Shown: positions 44,452 through 53,923, counted from the stretch's first letter. The stretch is 64,000 nt of DNA from an uncultured Rhizobiaceae group bacterium (GCA_937930845.1 CALHBJ010000006.1:48297-112296); one strand, 5' to 3'. The notes: generated by a model from the letters alone, not told the origin. Translations and numbers: made by a program.

Positions 44452-45246
44452 ATGAAAACTATGGACGCGATATTCAAAGCTCTCGGCGACGACACAAGGC
44501 GGAAAATTCTCGACACGCTGCACCGTAAAAACGGGCAGACCCTGTCGGAACTGGAAGCCGGTGTGGCCGATGCCGGGTTCGAGATGACCCGGTTTGGCGT
44601 GATGAAGCATTTAAAGGTCCTGGAAGCTGCCAACCTTGTGGTGAGCCGCAAGGAGGGTCGCTTCAAATATCACTACCTGAACGCGATTCCTTTGCAGGAG
44701 GTCATCGACCGCTGGATCGAGCCGCTCACTCAAAAACCCCTGGCGCGGGCAGCGCTTAATCTGAAATCACTTCTGGAAGGAGAAACTGTGATGAATACTT
44801 CAACCGAAACCAAACCCGACTTCGTGCTCGAAACCTATATCAAAACAACGCCGGAAAAATTATGGGATGCGCTGACCAATGGCGAGCTTTCCCGGCATTA
44901 TTTTCAGGGACAGGCGAGTGTGAAGTGCGATTTCAAAAAAGGGTCTCCCTATCTCTACACATCGGGCGAAGGCAATGAGATGCTGGGCGGGGAAATTATT
45001 GACGTGGAACCAATGAAGCGGCTGGAAATGAGTTTTGTGCCGGTCTGGATGGACAAGAAAGACGTGCCCGATTCCCGCAACGTGTATGAGATTGAACAGG
45101 CGGGTGAAACCTGCAAGCTCACGATCATGCATTTCGGCGTCACTGAGCAACTTGAAGGTGTGAGAAAAGGCTGGTCGCAAATTGCCGCGCGTTTGAAGTC
45201 TTATCTTGAAACCGGACAGGCACTGGACCTGTCAGCGCATAATTGA
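44452..45246 (+). CDS. ArsR-type HTH fused to an SRPBCC (AHSA1) domain
   Basis: A 264-residue fusion. Residues 1-~95 are an ArsR-type winged helix (MDAIFKALGDDTRRKILDTL; FGVMKHLKVLEAANLVVSRKEGR). Residues ~118-264 are an AHSA1-like START-fold domain (ETYIKTTPEKLWDALTNGEL; GWSQIAARLKSYLE). In many bacteria these are two adjacent genes; an internal GTG/ATG at about 44788 (GAAGGAGAAACTGTGATG) could still give the second domain alone. The START fold binds hydrophobic ligands, so it may sense one to control the divergent ICMT-like gene. Confidence 0.85.
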   Translation: MKTMDAIFKALGDDTRRKILDTLHRKNGQTLSELEAGVADAGFEMTRFGVMKHLKVLEAANLVVSRKEGRFKYHYLNAIPLQEVIDRWIEPLTQKPLARAALNLKSLLEGETVMNTSTETKPDFVLETYIKTTPEKLWDALTNGELSRHYFQGQASVKCDFKKGSPYLYTSGEGNEMLGGEIIDVEPMKRLEMSFVPVWMDKKDVPDSRNVYEIEQAGETCKLTIMHFGVTEQLEGVRKGWSQIAARLKSYLETGQALDLSAHN

Positions 45247-45318
45247 TCCCCATTCTTGCAGAACAGGCGATTGCGGTCGCCTGTTCCAAACCCGTATGCA
45301 TCGCCGTGCGGTCTGATC

Positions 45319-45933
45319 TTATTGGGTGAGCCGGTGAGCCTTGGGCACGAAGAATACATAATCATCGCTGGCTTTGGCGGCATGGCAGGCGTGGCAATAT
45401 TCCACCAGTTCCGGTTCTGCGCCCGTGGTGTCTCCAAACAATGTTCCATCTGGTAATACGACAAAATAGCGCCAGTCAGCAGTATCGGGGTTGGCTCCCG
45501 CCACCAGTTTTTCCATACCAAACATGGCACCTGGAAAAATCTTGTTGTCGCTGGTGACCGTGATCGCGTCCTTGGCGAAAACGGCACCCACAGGATACTT
45601 TTCCCCTTTGGCGAGTTTGCCATAGGCGCTGGCTTTGTCATTGGCAAAATTGTTGACAAATCGCTGGCCATGGGTGGCTGATACATAAGGGGCTGAATTG
45701 TAACGGGTCCAGGACTGGTAGTCCTTAATCTCGACCAGTTCAGCCAATGCATAATTGTCCGCCATACGCTGGCGAATCTGATCATAGATCCTGTTAGCAT
45801 CAGCGCCCGAAAGGGTGGCGGGGTTTTTGACCGTAACATGACCAGATTCCACCGTTTGCTGCGCCAGTGATGCCCCCAAGGTCAATAGCAACAACACTGC
45901 CGACGCCAATGCGGTTTGAAACATGTTGGTCAT
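45319..45933 (-). CDS. Cytochrome P460-family protein
   Basis: Exported c-type haem protein of 204 residues. A signal peptide (FQTALASAVLLLLTLGASLAQ) is followed by the P460-type domain (YVSATHGQRFVNNFAND; PVGAVFAKDAI) and a haem-binding CHACH motif near residue 185. Characterised P460 members oxidise hydroxylamine using a lysine-haem crosslink; whether this one does is unknown. The start is ATG 45933 with GGGAG ahead; the track adds 11 codons. It stands alone, divergent from the GNAT-ivd pair. Confidence 0.8.
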   Translation of the reverse strand: MTNMFQTALASAVLLLLTLGASLAQQTVESGHVTVKNPATLSGADANRIYDQIRQRMADNYALAELVEIKDYQSWTRYNSAPYVSATHGQRFVNNFANDKASAYGKLAKGEKYPVGAVFAKDAITVTSDNKIFPGAMFGMEKLVAGANPDTADWRYFVVLPDGTLFGDTTGAEPELVEYCHACHAAKASDDYVFFVPKAHRLTQ

Positions 45934-46108
45934 GCGAACTCCCTGAACCTGCCCAAAACTGGACAAAGTCTAGGGGGTCGCGACGTGTAAGTCTTTAATT
46001 ACACAGTCAACATCACCTAATTGTGCTTGGTCCGTTTGAGGCCCCATGTTCAGCAATCCCAACATGGGCTAGTCTCGCCATCGAATCCAAACAATCGGGA
46101 CGCCACTG

Positions 46109-46555
46109 ATGAGCCTGACTATCCGCCCGCTGGAAGCTGGAGACTATGATGCCTGGTATCCCCTTTGGCAGGGGTATCTGACGTTTTATAAATCCGAAGT
46201 TGCCGACGATGTGACGAAAAATACGTTCGCCCGTATCGTCGATCCCGGTGGTGACATATTCGGGTTTGCAGCCCTCGATGAAGCGGGGCAGCTGGTGGGT
46301 TTTGTCACCTATCTTTTCCATCCATTCACGTGGTCGAACGAACCACGTTGTTATCTGGGTGATCTGTTCACATTGCCAAAAATGCGCGGTGAGGGGGTTG
46401 GGCGCCGTTTGATCGATGCGGTTTGTGATGCGGCAAAGGCCCAGGGCGCTACGCAGGTATATTGGATGACCCAAGAGTTCAACTATCAAGGCCGCACGCT
46501 TTATGACAAGGTTGCCGAGAAAACGGATTTCATCAAATACGCAAAGAATATCTGA
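46109..46555 (+). CDS. GNAT-family N-acetyltransferase
   Basis: A 148-residue acetyltransferase with a typical opening (SLTIRPLEAGDYDAWYPLW) and the acetyl-CoA loop PKMRGEGVGRRLIDAVCDAAKA. The end, QVYWMTQEFNYQGRTLYDKV, is common in small GNAT enzymes acting on amines. The substrate is unknown. It ends 3 bp before the ivd start, so the two are probably one transcript. GTGTAA/TTACAC at 45985-46004 is an inverted repeat in its promoter region. Confidence 0.85.
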   Translation: MSLTIRPLEAGDYDAWYPLWQGYLTFYKSEVADDVTKNTFARIVDPGGDIFGFAALDEAGQLVGFVTYLFHPFTWSNEPRCYLGDLFTLPKMRGEGVGRRLIDAVCDAAKAQGATQVYWMTQEFNYQGRTLYDKVAEKTDFIKYAKNI

Positions 46556-46558
46556 CCC

Positions 46559-47731
46559 ATGATTCCCAACGACGTTCCCACCTTCAATTTCAACCTTGGC
46601 GAAGAGGCCGACATGCTGCGCGACAGTGTGCGGTCATTTTCCCAGGACCGCATCGCGCCGCTTGCCGACAAGATTGACCGCGAAGACTGGTTCCCGCGCG
46701 AATTGTGGCCGGAAATGGGGGCGCTGGGTCTGCATGGCATTACCGTGCCTGAAGAATGGGGCGGGGTGGGGCTCGGCTATCTGGAACATTGCATTGCCAT
46801 GGAAGAAGTCAGCCGTGCCTCCGCGTCTGTTGGCCTTTCCTACGGGGCGCATTCAAATCTGTGCGTCAATCAATTGTCCCGCTGGGGCAATGACGATCAA
46901 AAGGGGCGGTATCTGGAAAAGCTTGTCACGGGCGAGCATCTAGGTGCCCTGGCGATGAGCGAGCCGGGGGCCGGTTCCGATGTGGTGTCGATGAAATTGA
47001 GGGCCGACAAAAAAGGTGACCGCTATGTGCTGAACGGTTCGAAATTCTGGATCACCAATGCGCCGCAAGCTGATACGCTGATTGTCTATGCCAAGACCGA
47101 TATGCAGGCCGGATCAAAAGGGATCACGGCTTTCTTGATTGAGAAAGATTACCCAGGATTCTCCATTGCACAAAAGCTCGACAAGCTGGGCATGCGCGGG
47201 TCGGAGACCGGCGAACTGGTATTCGACAATTGCGAAGTGCCGCAGGAGAATGTTCTTGGCAAATTGAATGGCGGAGCTGCGGTTTTGATGTCCGGGCTGG
47301 ACTATGAACGCACCGTCCTTTCAGCGGGCCCGTTGGGGATCATGCAGGCAGCGATGGATATCGTTTTGCCGTATATTCATGAGCGCAAGCAATTTGGCCA
47401 ATCGATCGGTGAGTTTCAGTTGGTGCAGGGCAAAGTGGCGGACATGTATGTGGGGATGAATGCGACGCGCGCTTATGTCTATGCCGTGGCGCAGGCCTGT
47501 GACCGGGGGGAAACCACACGCGAAGATGCCGCCGGTGCCATCCTGTATGCGGCTGAAAAAGCCACGAAGATAGCGCTGGATGCAATTCAGTTATTGGGCG
47601 GCAACGGGTATATCAACGACACGGCAACCGGCCGTTTGTTGCGCGATGCCAAGCTTTATGAAATCGGCGCGGGCACCAGTGAAATTCGCCGCATGTTGAT
47701 TGGTCGGGAATTGTTCAACAAAACGGCTTAG
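46559..47731 (+). CDS. ivd: Isovaleryl-CoA dehydrogenase
   Basis: FAD enzyme of leucine breakdown, oxidising isovaleryl-CoA to 3-methylcrotonyl-CoA. The acyl-CoA dehydrogenase signatures are present: [20 protein letters not shown] and the C-terminal [22 protein letters not shown]. The pattern [18 protein letters not shown] is typical of isovaleryl-CoA dehydrogenases, as is the glutamate in [15 protein letters not shown]. The length of 390 residues is normal. Its product is the substrate of the carboxylase whose beta-like subunit is at 54615. Confidence 0.91.
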   Translation: MIPNDVPTFNFNLGEEADMLRDSVRSFSQDRIAPLADKIDREDWFPRELWPEMGALGLHGITVPEEWGGVGLGYLEHCIAMEEVSRASASVGLSYGAHSNLCVNQLSRWGNDDQKGRYLEKLVTGEHLGALAMSEPGAGSDVVSMKLRADKKGDRYVLNGSKFWITNAPQADTLIVYAKTDMQAGSKGITAFLIEKDYPGFSIAQKLDKLGMRGSETGELVFDNCEVPQENVLGKLNGGAAVLMSGLDYERTVLSAGPLGIMQAAMDIVLPYIHERKQFGQSIGEFQLVQGKVADMYVGMNATRAYVYAVAQACDRGETTREDAAGAILYAAEKATKIALDAIQLLGGNGYINDTATGRLLRDAKLYEIGAGTSEIRRMLIGRELFNKTA

Positions 47732-47830
47732 CTGCGCTCAACCGATGATTAACCACGGATGCAAATCGCGCCCGTGGTGTGTTCAACTTATAAATCGGTT
47801 GATGATAACATGTGTCCCAGAGGTTGGGAC

Positions 47831-48886
47831 ATGTTACACATTCACTGCGAAACCAAATATGATTTCGGAGCTGCGGAATTCGCAGCTCTATTTGACGGTG
47901 CGCAGGCAAGCGGCTTTCAACACCCCATCTGGCTGGGAAATTTTTACAATCTGATGTGCCCGGAACAGGGGGCGCAGGCTTGTATTGTTACCCTGCGTGA
48001 TGATGACAGATTGCTGGGTGTGGTGCCGCTGATTTTGCGTAACAAGTCCGGCCTGCGTCTTTTGGAAACCACCGATCTGGGGGTGAGCGACTACGCTGCG
48101 CCGGTGTTGAGTGATGAATTGCAAGACATGCTGGTGCGTGAACCTGCACTGAAACAGCAGTTCCAGTCTCACTTGCCAGCCCATGACGTGTTGCGCATTC
48201 GCCCCATCCGCGACGAACATTTGCCGCAGTGGCAATTGCTGTTTGATGGGGTGGCACAAAAGCTCGACTTTTCCGCCCACGCTGTTGAATTGGCTGAACC
48301 GTTCGATGAATGGCGTGTGGCGCATCTAGACCGCAGCATGGCCAGTCAAATGAAACGCAAGGCGAAGCGCTGGCAAAAACAACATGATGTCGAGCTTGGC
48401 CGTGCGGCTGATGCGTCACAGGCAAAGGCGGCCATCTTTGAACTTGCTGCCCTGCGGACAGGCCGGTTTGATGGGGATCCGATCCAACAGAATGCCGTGC
48501 GCCAATTTTATGAACAGGTCGCGGCCATGGGAGCGGATACGGGCTTTGCTGAAACCTGGATCTTAAAATCCGATGGTGACATCGCGGCCATCGTTTTTGG
48601 CATCACCCACAAGGGCAGTTTTTTGTATCTGTTGATCGGCTGCGATTATGAACAGCATGGCCGCCATTCTCCAGGATTGCAGATTTATGACTGGCTGATC
48701 CAGGACTGGATGGGCCGCAATGGCACGAGTTTCGATTTCACAATTGGCGACGAGCCGTTCAAGGCGCAGTTTGGCACCCAGGCCCACGGGATGAACATGT
48801 TGCTGGGTTCACGATCCTTGAAAGGCAAGTTCGCTCTGGCCTTTTTCAAGGGCCGTATTGCCCGCACGGGGGGAAGTGATGGCTGA
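47831..48886 (+). CDS. CelD/FemAB-like GNAT acyltransferase
   Basis: A 351-residue protein of the BioF2/CelD-like acetyltransferase group (FQHPIWLGNFYNLM early; a GNAT-like core with AAIVFGITHKGSFLYLLIGCDYE, then GLQIYDWLIQDWM and TIGDEPFKAQFG). In several bacteria such proteins take part in exopolysaccharide or cell-surface modification; the substrate here is unknown. I start at ATG 47831; an ATG 24 codons upstream opens the track ORF. TGTCCCA/TGGGACA flanks the ribosome binding site. The gene overlaps the PIG-L gene by 8 bp. Confidence 0.75.
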   Translation: MLHIHCETKYDFGAAEFAALFDGAQASGFQHPIWLGNFYNLMCPEQGAQACIVTLRDDDRLLGVVPLILRNKSGLRLLETTDLGVSDYAAPVLSDELQDMLVREPALKQQFQSHLPAHDVLRIRPIRDEHLPQWQLLFDGVAQKLDFSAHAVELAEPFDEWRVAHLDRSMASQMKRKAKRWQKQHDVELGRAADASQAKAAIFELAALRTGRFDGDPIQQNAVRQFYEQVAAMGADTGFAETWILKSDGDIAAIVFGITHKGSFLYLLIGCDYEQHGRHSPGLQIYDWLIQDWMGRNGTSFDFTIGDEPFKAQFGTQAHGMNMLLGSRSLKGKFALAFFKGRIARTGGSDG

Positions 48887-49682
48887 GCGTTTGGACTTCC
48901 TGTCAAATTCACTGATCGTTGCTGCGCATCCTGATGATGAATTGTTGTGGTTCGCCTCCATCTTGAAGGACGTGGACCGGGTATTGCTGGTATACGAAGA
49001 CTATTGGCCCGACCCCAACATGGGGCCGGCGCGAGACCGAGCGATCAGGAATTTTCCAAGGGCCAATGTATCTTCCTTGAAATTGCCGGAAGCGGCTACT
49101 TACGGGCTTGCCAATTGGCGCGCGCCGAAGCTCAGCCCCCAGGGTATTGAATTTAGCGCCAGTGCCAATCTGCGTGATATCAAACAAATGGTGAAGCGCA
49201 TGACCGGTTGTCGCCTGGCACCAAAGGTTGGTGTGCAAAAGCGGTATGATGAAAATGCCGCAGCGTTGTATCGCGAATTAAAGCCGCAACTGCACGCCGA
49301 CATGAATGTTTTCACCCACAACCCCTGGGGTGAGTATGGGCATGAGGATCATGTCCAGGTTTTCCGGGTGTTGGATAAATTGCGCCGCGAAATTGGCTTT
49401 AAATTGTGGATGTCAAACTATTGCACGGAGCGCGCACTGCCCCTTGCCATGACCTATTTCGATACTTCGCCGCACACATTCATTGAATTGCGCGTGGACA
49501 AGGATTTTGCTGAGCAGGTGGCGGATGTGTACCGCCATGCCGGGTGTTGGACATGGGCTGAAAGCTGGAACTGGTTTGATACGGAACGCTTTATCGAAGC
49601 GCCCTATGAACAGGCCTTTTCAAGCCAGCAGGGCAATCTGGTGCCCCTCAACATGTTCAATATCGAGCCGGTAGCGGCCTAA
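48879..49682 (+). CDS. PIG-L/LmbE-family deacetylase
   Basis: Zinc-dependent N-deacetylase fold, 267 residues. The metal motif is IVAAHPDDELLWFASIL near the start, with the third ligand in EYGHEDHVQVFRVL. Family members remove acetyl groups from GlcNAc-type sugars or their conjugates. ATG 48879 lies inside the end of the acyltransferase gene, so translation is coupled and the two enzymes probably act on the same molecule. The target could be a surface glycan precursor or a small thiol conjugate. Confidence 0.84.
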   Translation: MAERLDFLSNSLIVAAHPDDELLWFASILKDVDRVLLVYEDYWPDPNMGPARDRAIRNFPRANVSSLKLPEAATYGLANWRAPKLSPQGIEFSASANLRDIKQMVKRMTGCRLAPKVGVQKRYDENAAALYRELKPQLHADMNVFTHNPWGEYGHEDHVQVFRVLDKLRREIGFKLWMSNYCTERALPLAMTYFDTSPHTFIELRVDKDFAEQVADVYRHAGCWTWAESWNWFDTERFIEAPYEQAFSSQQGNLVPLNMFNIEPVAA

Positions 49683-49852
49683 CGCGCTGGGGCGCGGCAG
49701 TTGAAAATGTGCGTTTTTGCACACTTGAAAACAAATCTTCAAAAATGAACGATTTATGAATGATGCGGTCAAAAGCCGTTCAGGATGGCTGCGCTAATTC
49801 TGTTCTTGTCAAACACGGTTCCACGCCCCGGAACCAAACAAGGAGAGAGAAA

Positions 49853-50218
49853 ATGACCATCGCAAAATCCATCCGCAACACCGCACTTGCCGTTGTCGGT
49901 TTCGCCACTGTTCTGACGGGCCTTGCTGCCAGCGAAGCGTCCGCCGCGGGCTATTATGTCAATGCCAGTGCCCAGACCTCCAATTTTCCCAACTGGGATG
50001 TGCTCAACATTCGCAAATGGCCTGCAAGCCATTCCCAGAAGGTCGGTCACGTGAACCTTCATCAAAACGTCTATGTGCAGCGCTGCATCATCAAAAATGG
50101 CTCAGACTGGTGCAAGGTCAGCTCAGGCTGGAAGAGCGGCTGGGTGAATGGCCGGTACATCAAGAGATGGGGGCAGAACTTTGCCAAGCCCCATCCCTCT
50201 GCCCACGACTGGCACTAA
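49853..50218 (+). CDS. Exported SH3-like domain protein
   Basis: A 121-residue secreted protein: signal peptide (NTALAVVGFATVLTGLAASEASA), then one bacterial SH3 domain (VLNIRKWPASHSQKVGHVNL; WCKVSSGWKSGWVNGRYI) with a cysteine pair that could form a disulfide. Such domains often bind peptidoglycan or proteins in the periplasm. The start has a strong AGGAGAGAG site; the track starts 31 codons too early. It forms a single-gene unit ending at the terminator at 50294. Confidence 0.82.
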   Translation: MTIAKSIRNTALAVVGFATVLTGLAASEASAAGYYVNASAQTSNFPNWDVLNIRKWPASHSQKVGHVNLHQNVYVQRCIIKNGSDWCKVSSGWKSGWVNGRYIKRWGQNFAKPHPSAHDWH

Positions 50219-50293
50219 TGCCCGATGGGAGATAGCCCGCAATGTGATGTGGGTATGATTTTCTAACGCCTGCGTTCTTTGGCGTATGAAACG

Positions 50294-50326
50294 AACACCC
50301 GGCCAGCTGCCTCTTGGTCGGGTGTT
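50294..50326. terminator. Terminator hairpin between SH3 and DUF1624 genes
   Basis: AACACCCG and CGGGTGTT pair with additional inner pairing (CCA/TGG). It lies between convergent genes and directly abuts the DUF1624 stop. The T-tracts on both sides are weak (TTTGCTATT on the right), so efficiency is uncertain. Confidence 0.6.
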
Positions 50327-50328
50327 TG

Positions 50329-51282
50329 CTATTGGTCGTTAAACCGTGCCGTGCAGGTGTTGATGATCGTTTGGGCCGACTGGTTGGTCGCCAGGTCGAC
50401 TTTGCCTGCATTGAACGGGACGAACAGGCCCGCACGTTTGAGATCATCTGCGATACAGCTGCAATATTTGCTGCAGAATGCTTCACCCCGGTTTGGGGTG
50501 CATTGCAGGCTGCATTGCTGGAGGAAATTCGCGGTTTGATCGGGCGGGCCTGCGAGTGCCGTAAAACCCGCCAGCAGCCCAATCATAATGGGTTGATGCA
50601 CAAGATAGTAGACCAGTGAATGTCTGCCTATGAATGAAAACCCGGTTTGTATTGGAGCAGGCAGATTGATGCGGGCCAGCCTTTCCCAGGCTCTAGCAAG
50701 CCCCAGCAGTTTGGCAACAGCTATTCCAGCCAGCGGTGCGGCAAACCAGGGAAACAGGGGAACGAAGTCATTAGATACTGGAGGAACGGGTGACAACCCA
50801 ACCCAGAGCAAGAGCGGATGTTGAAAGATTTCAGCCGAGGTGCTGCGTGCAATCCATAACACCACAACTGCGGTGCCTGCACTTACAAACCACGGCAATC
50901 GCACAAAGATCAGCCCGATGAGCGAGAACAGCGCGATGCCATGCAATATGCCGAAAAAGATGAAGCCGCCGGGCACGGCAAACCAGGTCACCACGGAAAT
51001 GACCGCTGCTGCTGCCGTGAGCTGATATAATCGCTTGCGAAAACCGGGCCATTTGATGCCCTCACCATGGGCCAGAACGAGGCTGATACCGACAAGAAAG
51101 AGGAATGAACTGGCTATTGAGCGGGCAAACAAGACCCATCCGGGTTGGAAAGTCGTGCCGCTTGGGGTCCAGCCAAAAAACTCCAGATCCCATGCAAAAT
51201 GATAGATCGTCATGGCGACCAGCGCGACCCCGCGCAGCACGTCGATGAGCGCAATGCGCGCAGGTGGGATGGTGGTGCTCAT
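50329..51282 (-). CDS. DUF1624/HGSNAT-like membrane acyltransferase
   Basis: A 317-residue membrane protein of the heparan-alpha-glucosaminide N-acetyltransferase-like group. It opens with ALIDVLRGVALVAMTIYHFAWDLEFFG, the conserved first helix with a His, followed by about seven more helices ending SFIGRHSLVYYLVHQPIMIGLL. A Cys-rich, soluble C-terminal tail of ~75 residues (CSLQC, CSKYCSC, NTC) follows and probably lies in the periplasm. Its start overlaps the EamA gene stop by 4 bp. The acyl acceptor is unknown. Confidence 0.83.
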   Translation of the reverse strand: MSTTIPPARIALIDVLRGVALVAMTIYHFAWDLEFFGWTPSGTTFQPGWVLFARSIASSFLFLVGISLVLAHGEGIKWPGFRKRLYQLTAAAAVISVVTWFAVPGGFIFFGILHGIALFSLIGLIFVRLPWFVSAGTAVVVLWIARSTSAEIFQHPLLLWVGLSPVPPVSNDFVPLFPWFAAPLAGIAVAKLLGLARAWERLARINLPAPIQTGFSFIGRHSLVYYLVHQPIMIGLLAGFTALAGPPDQTANFLQQCSLQCTPNRGEAFCSKYCSCIADDLKRAGLFVPFNAGKVDLATNQSAQTIINTCTARFNDQ

Positions 51283-52181
51283 GGGGTGGCCTTCTTTGGA
51301 TTGATCCGGGCAATGAACAGACCCGACAGCACCAGCGCCAATGCAATGGCCGTGCGCAGGGTGATGACCTCTCCCAGGAGCAGCGCGCCAAGCACAACGC
51401 CAATGACCGGAATCAGATTAAGTGCCAGTGCAAAAGCGGCATATCCCACCCGGCGGATGAGCGTGAAGCGCAATATCTGGCCCAGCGCCGTGGGAAACAG
51501 TCCAAGATATAACAAGGCCCAGAAAACATTGGAGGACAGATTTGTGCGCGGCAGACCATCAACAAAAAGAGCGGCCATGATCAAAACCGTGGCGCCAATG
51601 CCGAACACAATGCAGCCAAGGCGAACGGGTGGCATGTCGATGCGGCGCACCATCAGTCCGGCAATGGTATAGCACAAAGCGCCCCCCACAGCGGCCAGTT
51701 GGGCCGTGGTGTGATTGCCGCCAAGGCCAGACAGGGCGTCGACACCGACAATGGTCAAAACACCGCTGAAGCCAAGCAGCACGGCCAAAGCCTTTGGCCA
51801 GGTGATGTGGTCGTCTGAGGTGAAAATGTGACTGCCGATCAAAGCCAGAAACGGACCCGTGCCCATAAGCAGTGATGCAACGCCTGCATCGATGGTTTGT
51901 TGTGCCCATGAAATCAAAAAGAACGGGAACACCACATTAAACAGCGAGGCGATGGCGATCAGCAACCACATGCGGGGGCTGCCGGGCCAAATCCAACCGC
52001 GCCAGATGGCATAGGGTAACAGCACCACAAACCCGATGAGCACCCGCCATGCAGCCAGCCACAGGGGGCCGGTTTCAACAACAACCACTTTTATGGCAAT
52101 GAATGCCGAGGCCCAGATGAAGGCGGTCAGAGCCATCAGAAACAGATCGCGATTATCCGGCTTTGATATCGTGGAAATCAT
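51279..52181 (-). CDS. EamA/DMT-superfamily transporter
   Basis: A 300-residue membrane protein with ten predicted helices and two EamA repeats (FIWASAFIAIKVVVVETGPLW at the N-terminus; LNLIPVIGVVLGALLLGEVI in the second repeat). Family members export metabolites or drugs; the substrate is unknown. I begin at ATG 52181, where the family-typical sequence starts, 34 codons into the track ORF. It leads a two-gene unit with DUF1624. Confidence 0.86.
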   Translation of the reverse strand: MISTISKPDNRDLFLMALTAFIWASAFIAIKVVVVETGPLWLAAWRVLIGFVVLLPYAIWRGWIWPGSPRMWLLIAIASLFNVVFPFFLISWAQQTIDAGVASLLMGTGPFLALIGSHIFTSDDHITWPKALAVLLGFSGVLTIVGVDALSGLGGNHTTAQLAAVGGALCYTIAGLMVRRIDMPPVRLGCIVFGIGATVLIMAALFVDGLPRTNLSSNVFWALLYLGLFPTALGQILRFTLIRRVGYAAFALALNLIPVIGVVLGALLLGEVITLRTAIALALVLSGLFIARINPKKATP

Positions 52182-52326
52182 CAGGTAGTGCTCTTTCACG
52201 AAGAGCCGCACCCAATGGGCTCTGTCACCATAGAAATGCCCTTTCGCGCGTTGAAATTGCAAGGGCGGGATTGTGACGCCCACAGCTGACCGCTGGGTCG
52301 TTCAACTTTGGCCAACGGATAGGAAT

Positions 52327-53679
52327 ATGAGTTTGGAACAAGGCGTCGCACCAATCCTGGAAATGATGCAATCGGCGTGGTGGAAAATTTATCAGCCATG
52401 GACTGCCTATCAATTGGCAATTGTGGCGATCCTCTATGGCATTAGCCTGGTGATTGCCAACCGCCTGGAACCGGGATTTGAAACCTGGATACGCGGGTTG
52501 AAAATCAATGCCGGTTTCCTGCGTGTATTGGCAGCTTTGTTGCGCCGCACCGAATGGATTGTATTTGTCGCCCTGGGGTGGACGGCCTTTACGATCCTGT
52601 CGACCTATACTTATCCCTGGAACACATTTGTCATCCGCGGGGCGTATACGCTGGCCTTTGCCTGGCTGGTGATCAATGTGTTGTCGCGCATTATCCGCTC
52701 ACGCCATCTGGCCCGGTTCGTGGCCATATTCACCTGGGTCATTGTGGCTTTAAGCCTCACTGGCTACCTGGTGCCCGTATCAACCACGCTTGATTCCCTC
52801 GCGTTTGACGTTGGCCAGATGCGCATTTCGGCCTTGCTGGTGATCAAGGCCGTCGTGTTGCTTCTGGGGCTGACCTGGCTTGCCAGCAACACAGGAAATT
52901 TTGTCGAAACGCGGGTCAAGTTAATGACCGACCTGACGCCGAGCCTTCAGGTGTTGATCGGAAAACTGGTCAAGATTTTTCTGGTTTCCATGGCCATTGT
53001 GGTGGCGCTGAACTCGGTTGGAATTGATCTGACCGCGCTTGCCGTATTTTCAGGCGCTGTTGGTGTTGGGCTTGGATTTGGGCTCCAGAAAGTCGTGTCC
53101 AATTTCATCTCTGGCGTCATCATCCTGCTCGACAAGAGCATTAAACCGGGGGACACGATCTCGCTGGGCGAAACGTTTGGCTGGATCCGCGAATTGCGCT
53201 CGAGGTTTGTATCTGTGGTGACGCGCGATGGGCGAGAATTCCTCATTCCCAATGAAGATTTTATCACAGAGAAGGTCATCAACTGGTCGTTTACAGATAA
53301 GCTGGTGCGGCTGGATGTGGAATTTGGCGTGTCCTATGACAGCGATCCCCATCTGGTGACCAAGCTGGCAATTGAAGCTGCGACCAAGGTTGAGCGTGTG
53401 AGTAAAATCAAAAACCCGGTCTGCTGGATGACTGAGTTTGGCGATTCTTCGATCAATTTCGTGACGCGGTTCTGGATTTCGGACCCGCAGAACGGACTGA
53501 CCAATATACGCGGGCAGGTGATGTTAGCGCTTTGGGATGCGTTTAAGGAAAACGACATCAATATTCCATTTCCACATCGCGAGATCATCATGCGAACGCC
53601 GGTGCAGGTTGCACCGGGGGAATCTGATTTGACGGCCCAAACCGTGTCAAAAAAACGAAAATCCGTATCGAAATCCTGA
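52327..53679 (+). CDS. MscS-family mechanosensitive channel
   Basis: A 450-residue inner-membrane channel. About four N-terminal helices precede the pore-lining MscS signature VGVGLGFGLQKVVSNFISGVI, followed by the cytoplasmic beta domain (LLDKSIKPGDTISLGETFGWI; RDGREFLIPNEDFITEKVINW) and an alpha/beta vestibule. It opens under membrane tension to release solutes on osmotic down-shock. The start is ATG 52327 with GGATAGG close by; the track adds 18 codons. Confidence 0.9.
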   Translation: MSLEQGVAPILEMMQSAWWKIYQPWTAYQLAIVAILYGISLVIANRLEPGFETWIRGLKINAGFLRVLAALLRRTEWIVFVALGWTAFTILSTYTYPWNTFVIRGAYTLAFAWLVINVLSRIIRSRHLARFVAIFTWVIVALSLTGYLVPVSTTLDSLAFDVGQMRISALLVIKAVVLLLGLTWLASNTGNFVETRVKLMTDLTPSLQVLIGKLVKIFLVSMAIVVALNSVGIDLTALAVFSGAVGVGLGFGLQKVVSNFISGVIILLDKSIKPGDTISLGETFGWIRELRSRFVSVVTRDGREFLIPNEDFITEKVINWSFTDKLVRLDVEFGVSYDSDPHLVTKLAIEAATKVERVSKIKNPVCWMTEFGDSSINFVTRFWISDPQNGLTNIRGQVMLALWDAFKENDINIPFPHREIIMRTPVQVAPGESDLTAQTVSKKRKSVSKS

Positions 53680-53923
53680 TGAAATCGGGCAGATTTGGCC
53701 CCGGTTTCAACATATTTGTTAACCAATCCTTAAGGTCGTAAATTCTTCAAGATATTGAAATATAGATATAAAAATAAGACTTGCACGCAGCGCGTGGCTG
53801 ACCTGCCCAAAATCCGCCTCAAATCGTGTTGCCAAGCCGTTCGCACGGGCCTATATCCGCGCCGTCCTTGGTGACAGGTAGGTTAAGCCTGTTGGAAGCC
53901 GGGCGCGTAATTTTTGGGGCCTT
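53680..53923. other. Spacer after the MscS gene
   Basis: 244 bp. The first part is AT-rich (53705-53785, with a run of A/T around ATATAGATATAAAAATAAG), the second G+C-rich. No hairpin with a T-run and no gene were identified. Confidence 0.4.
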
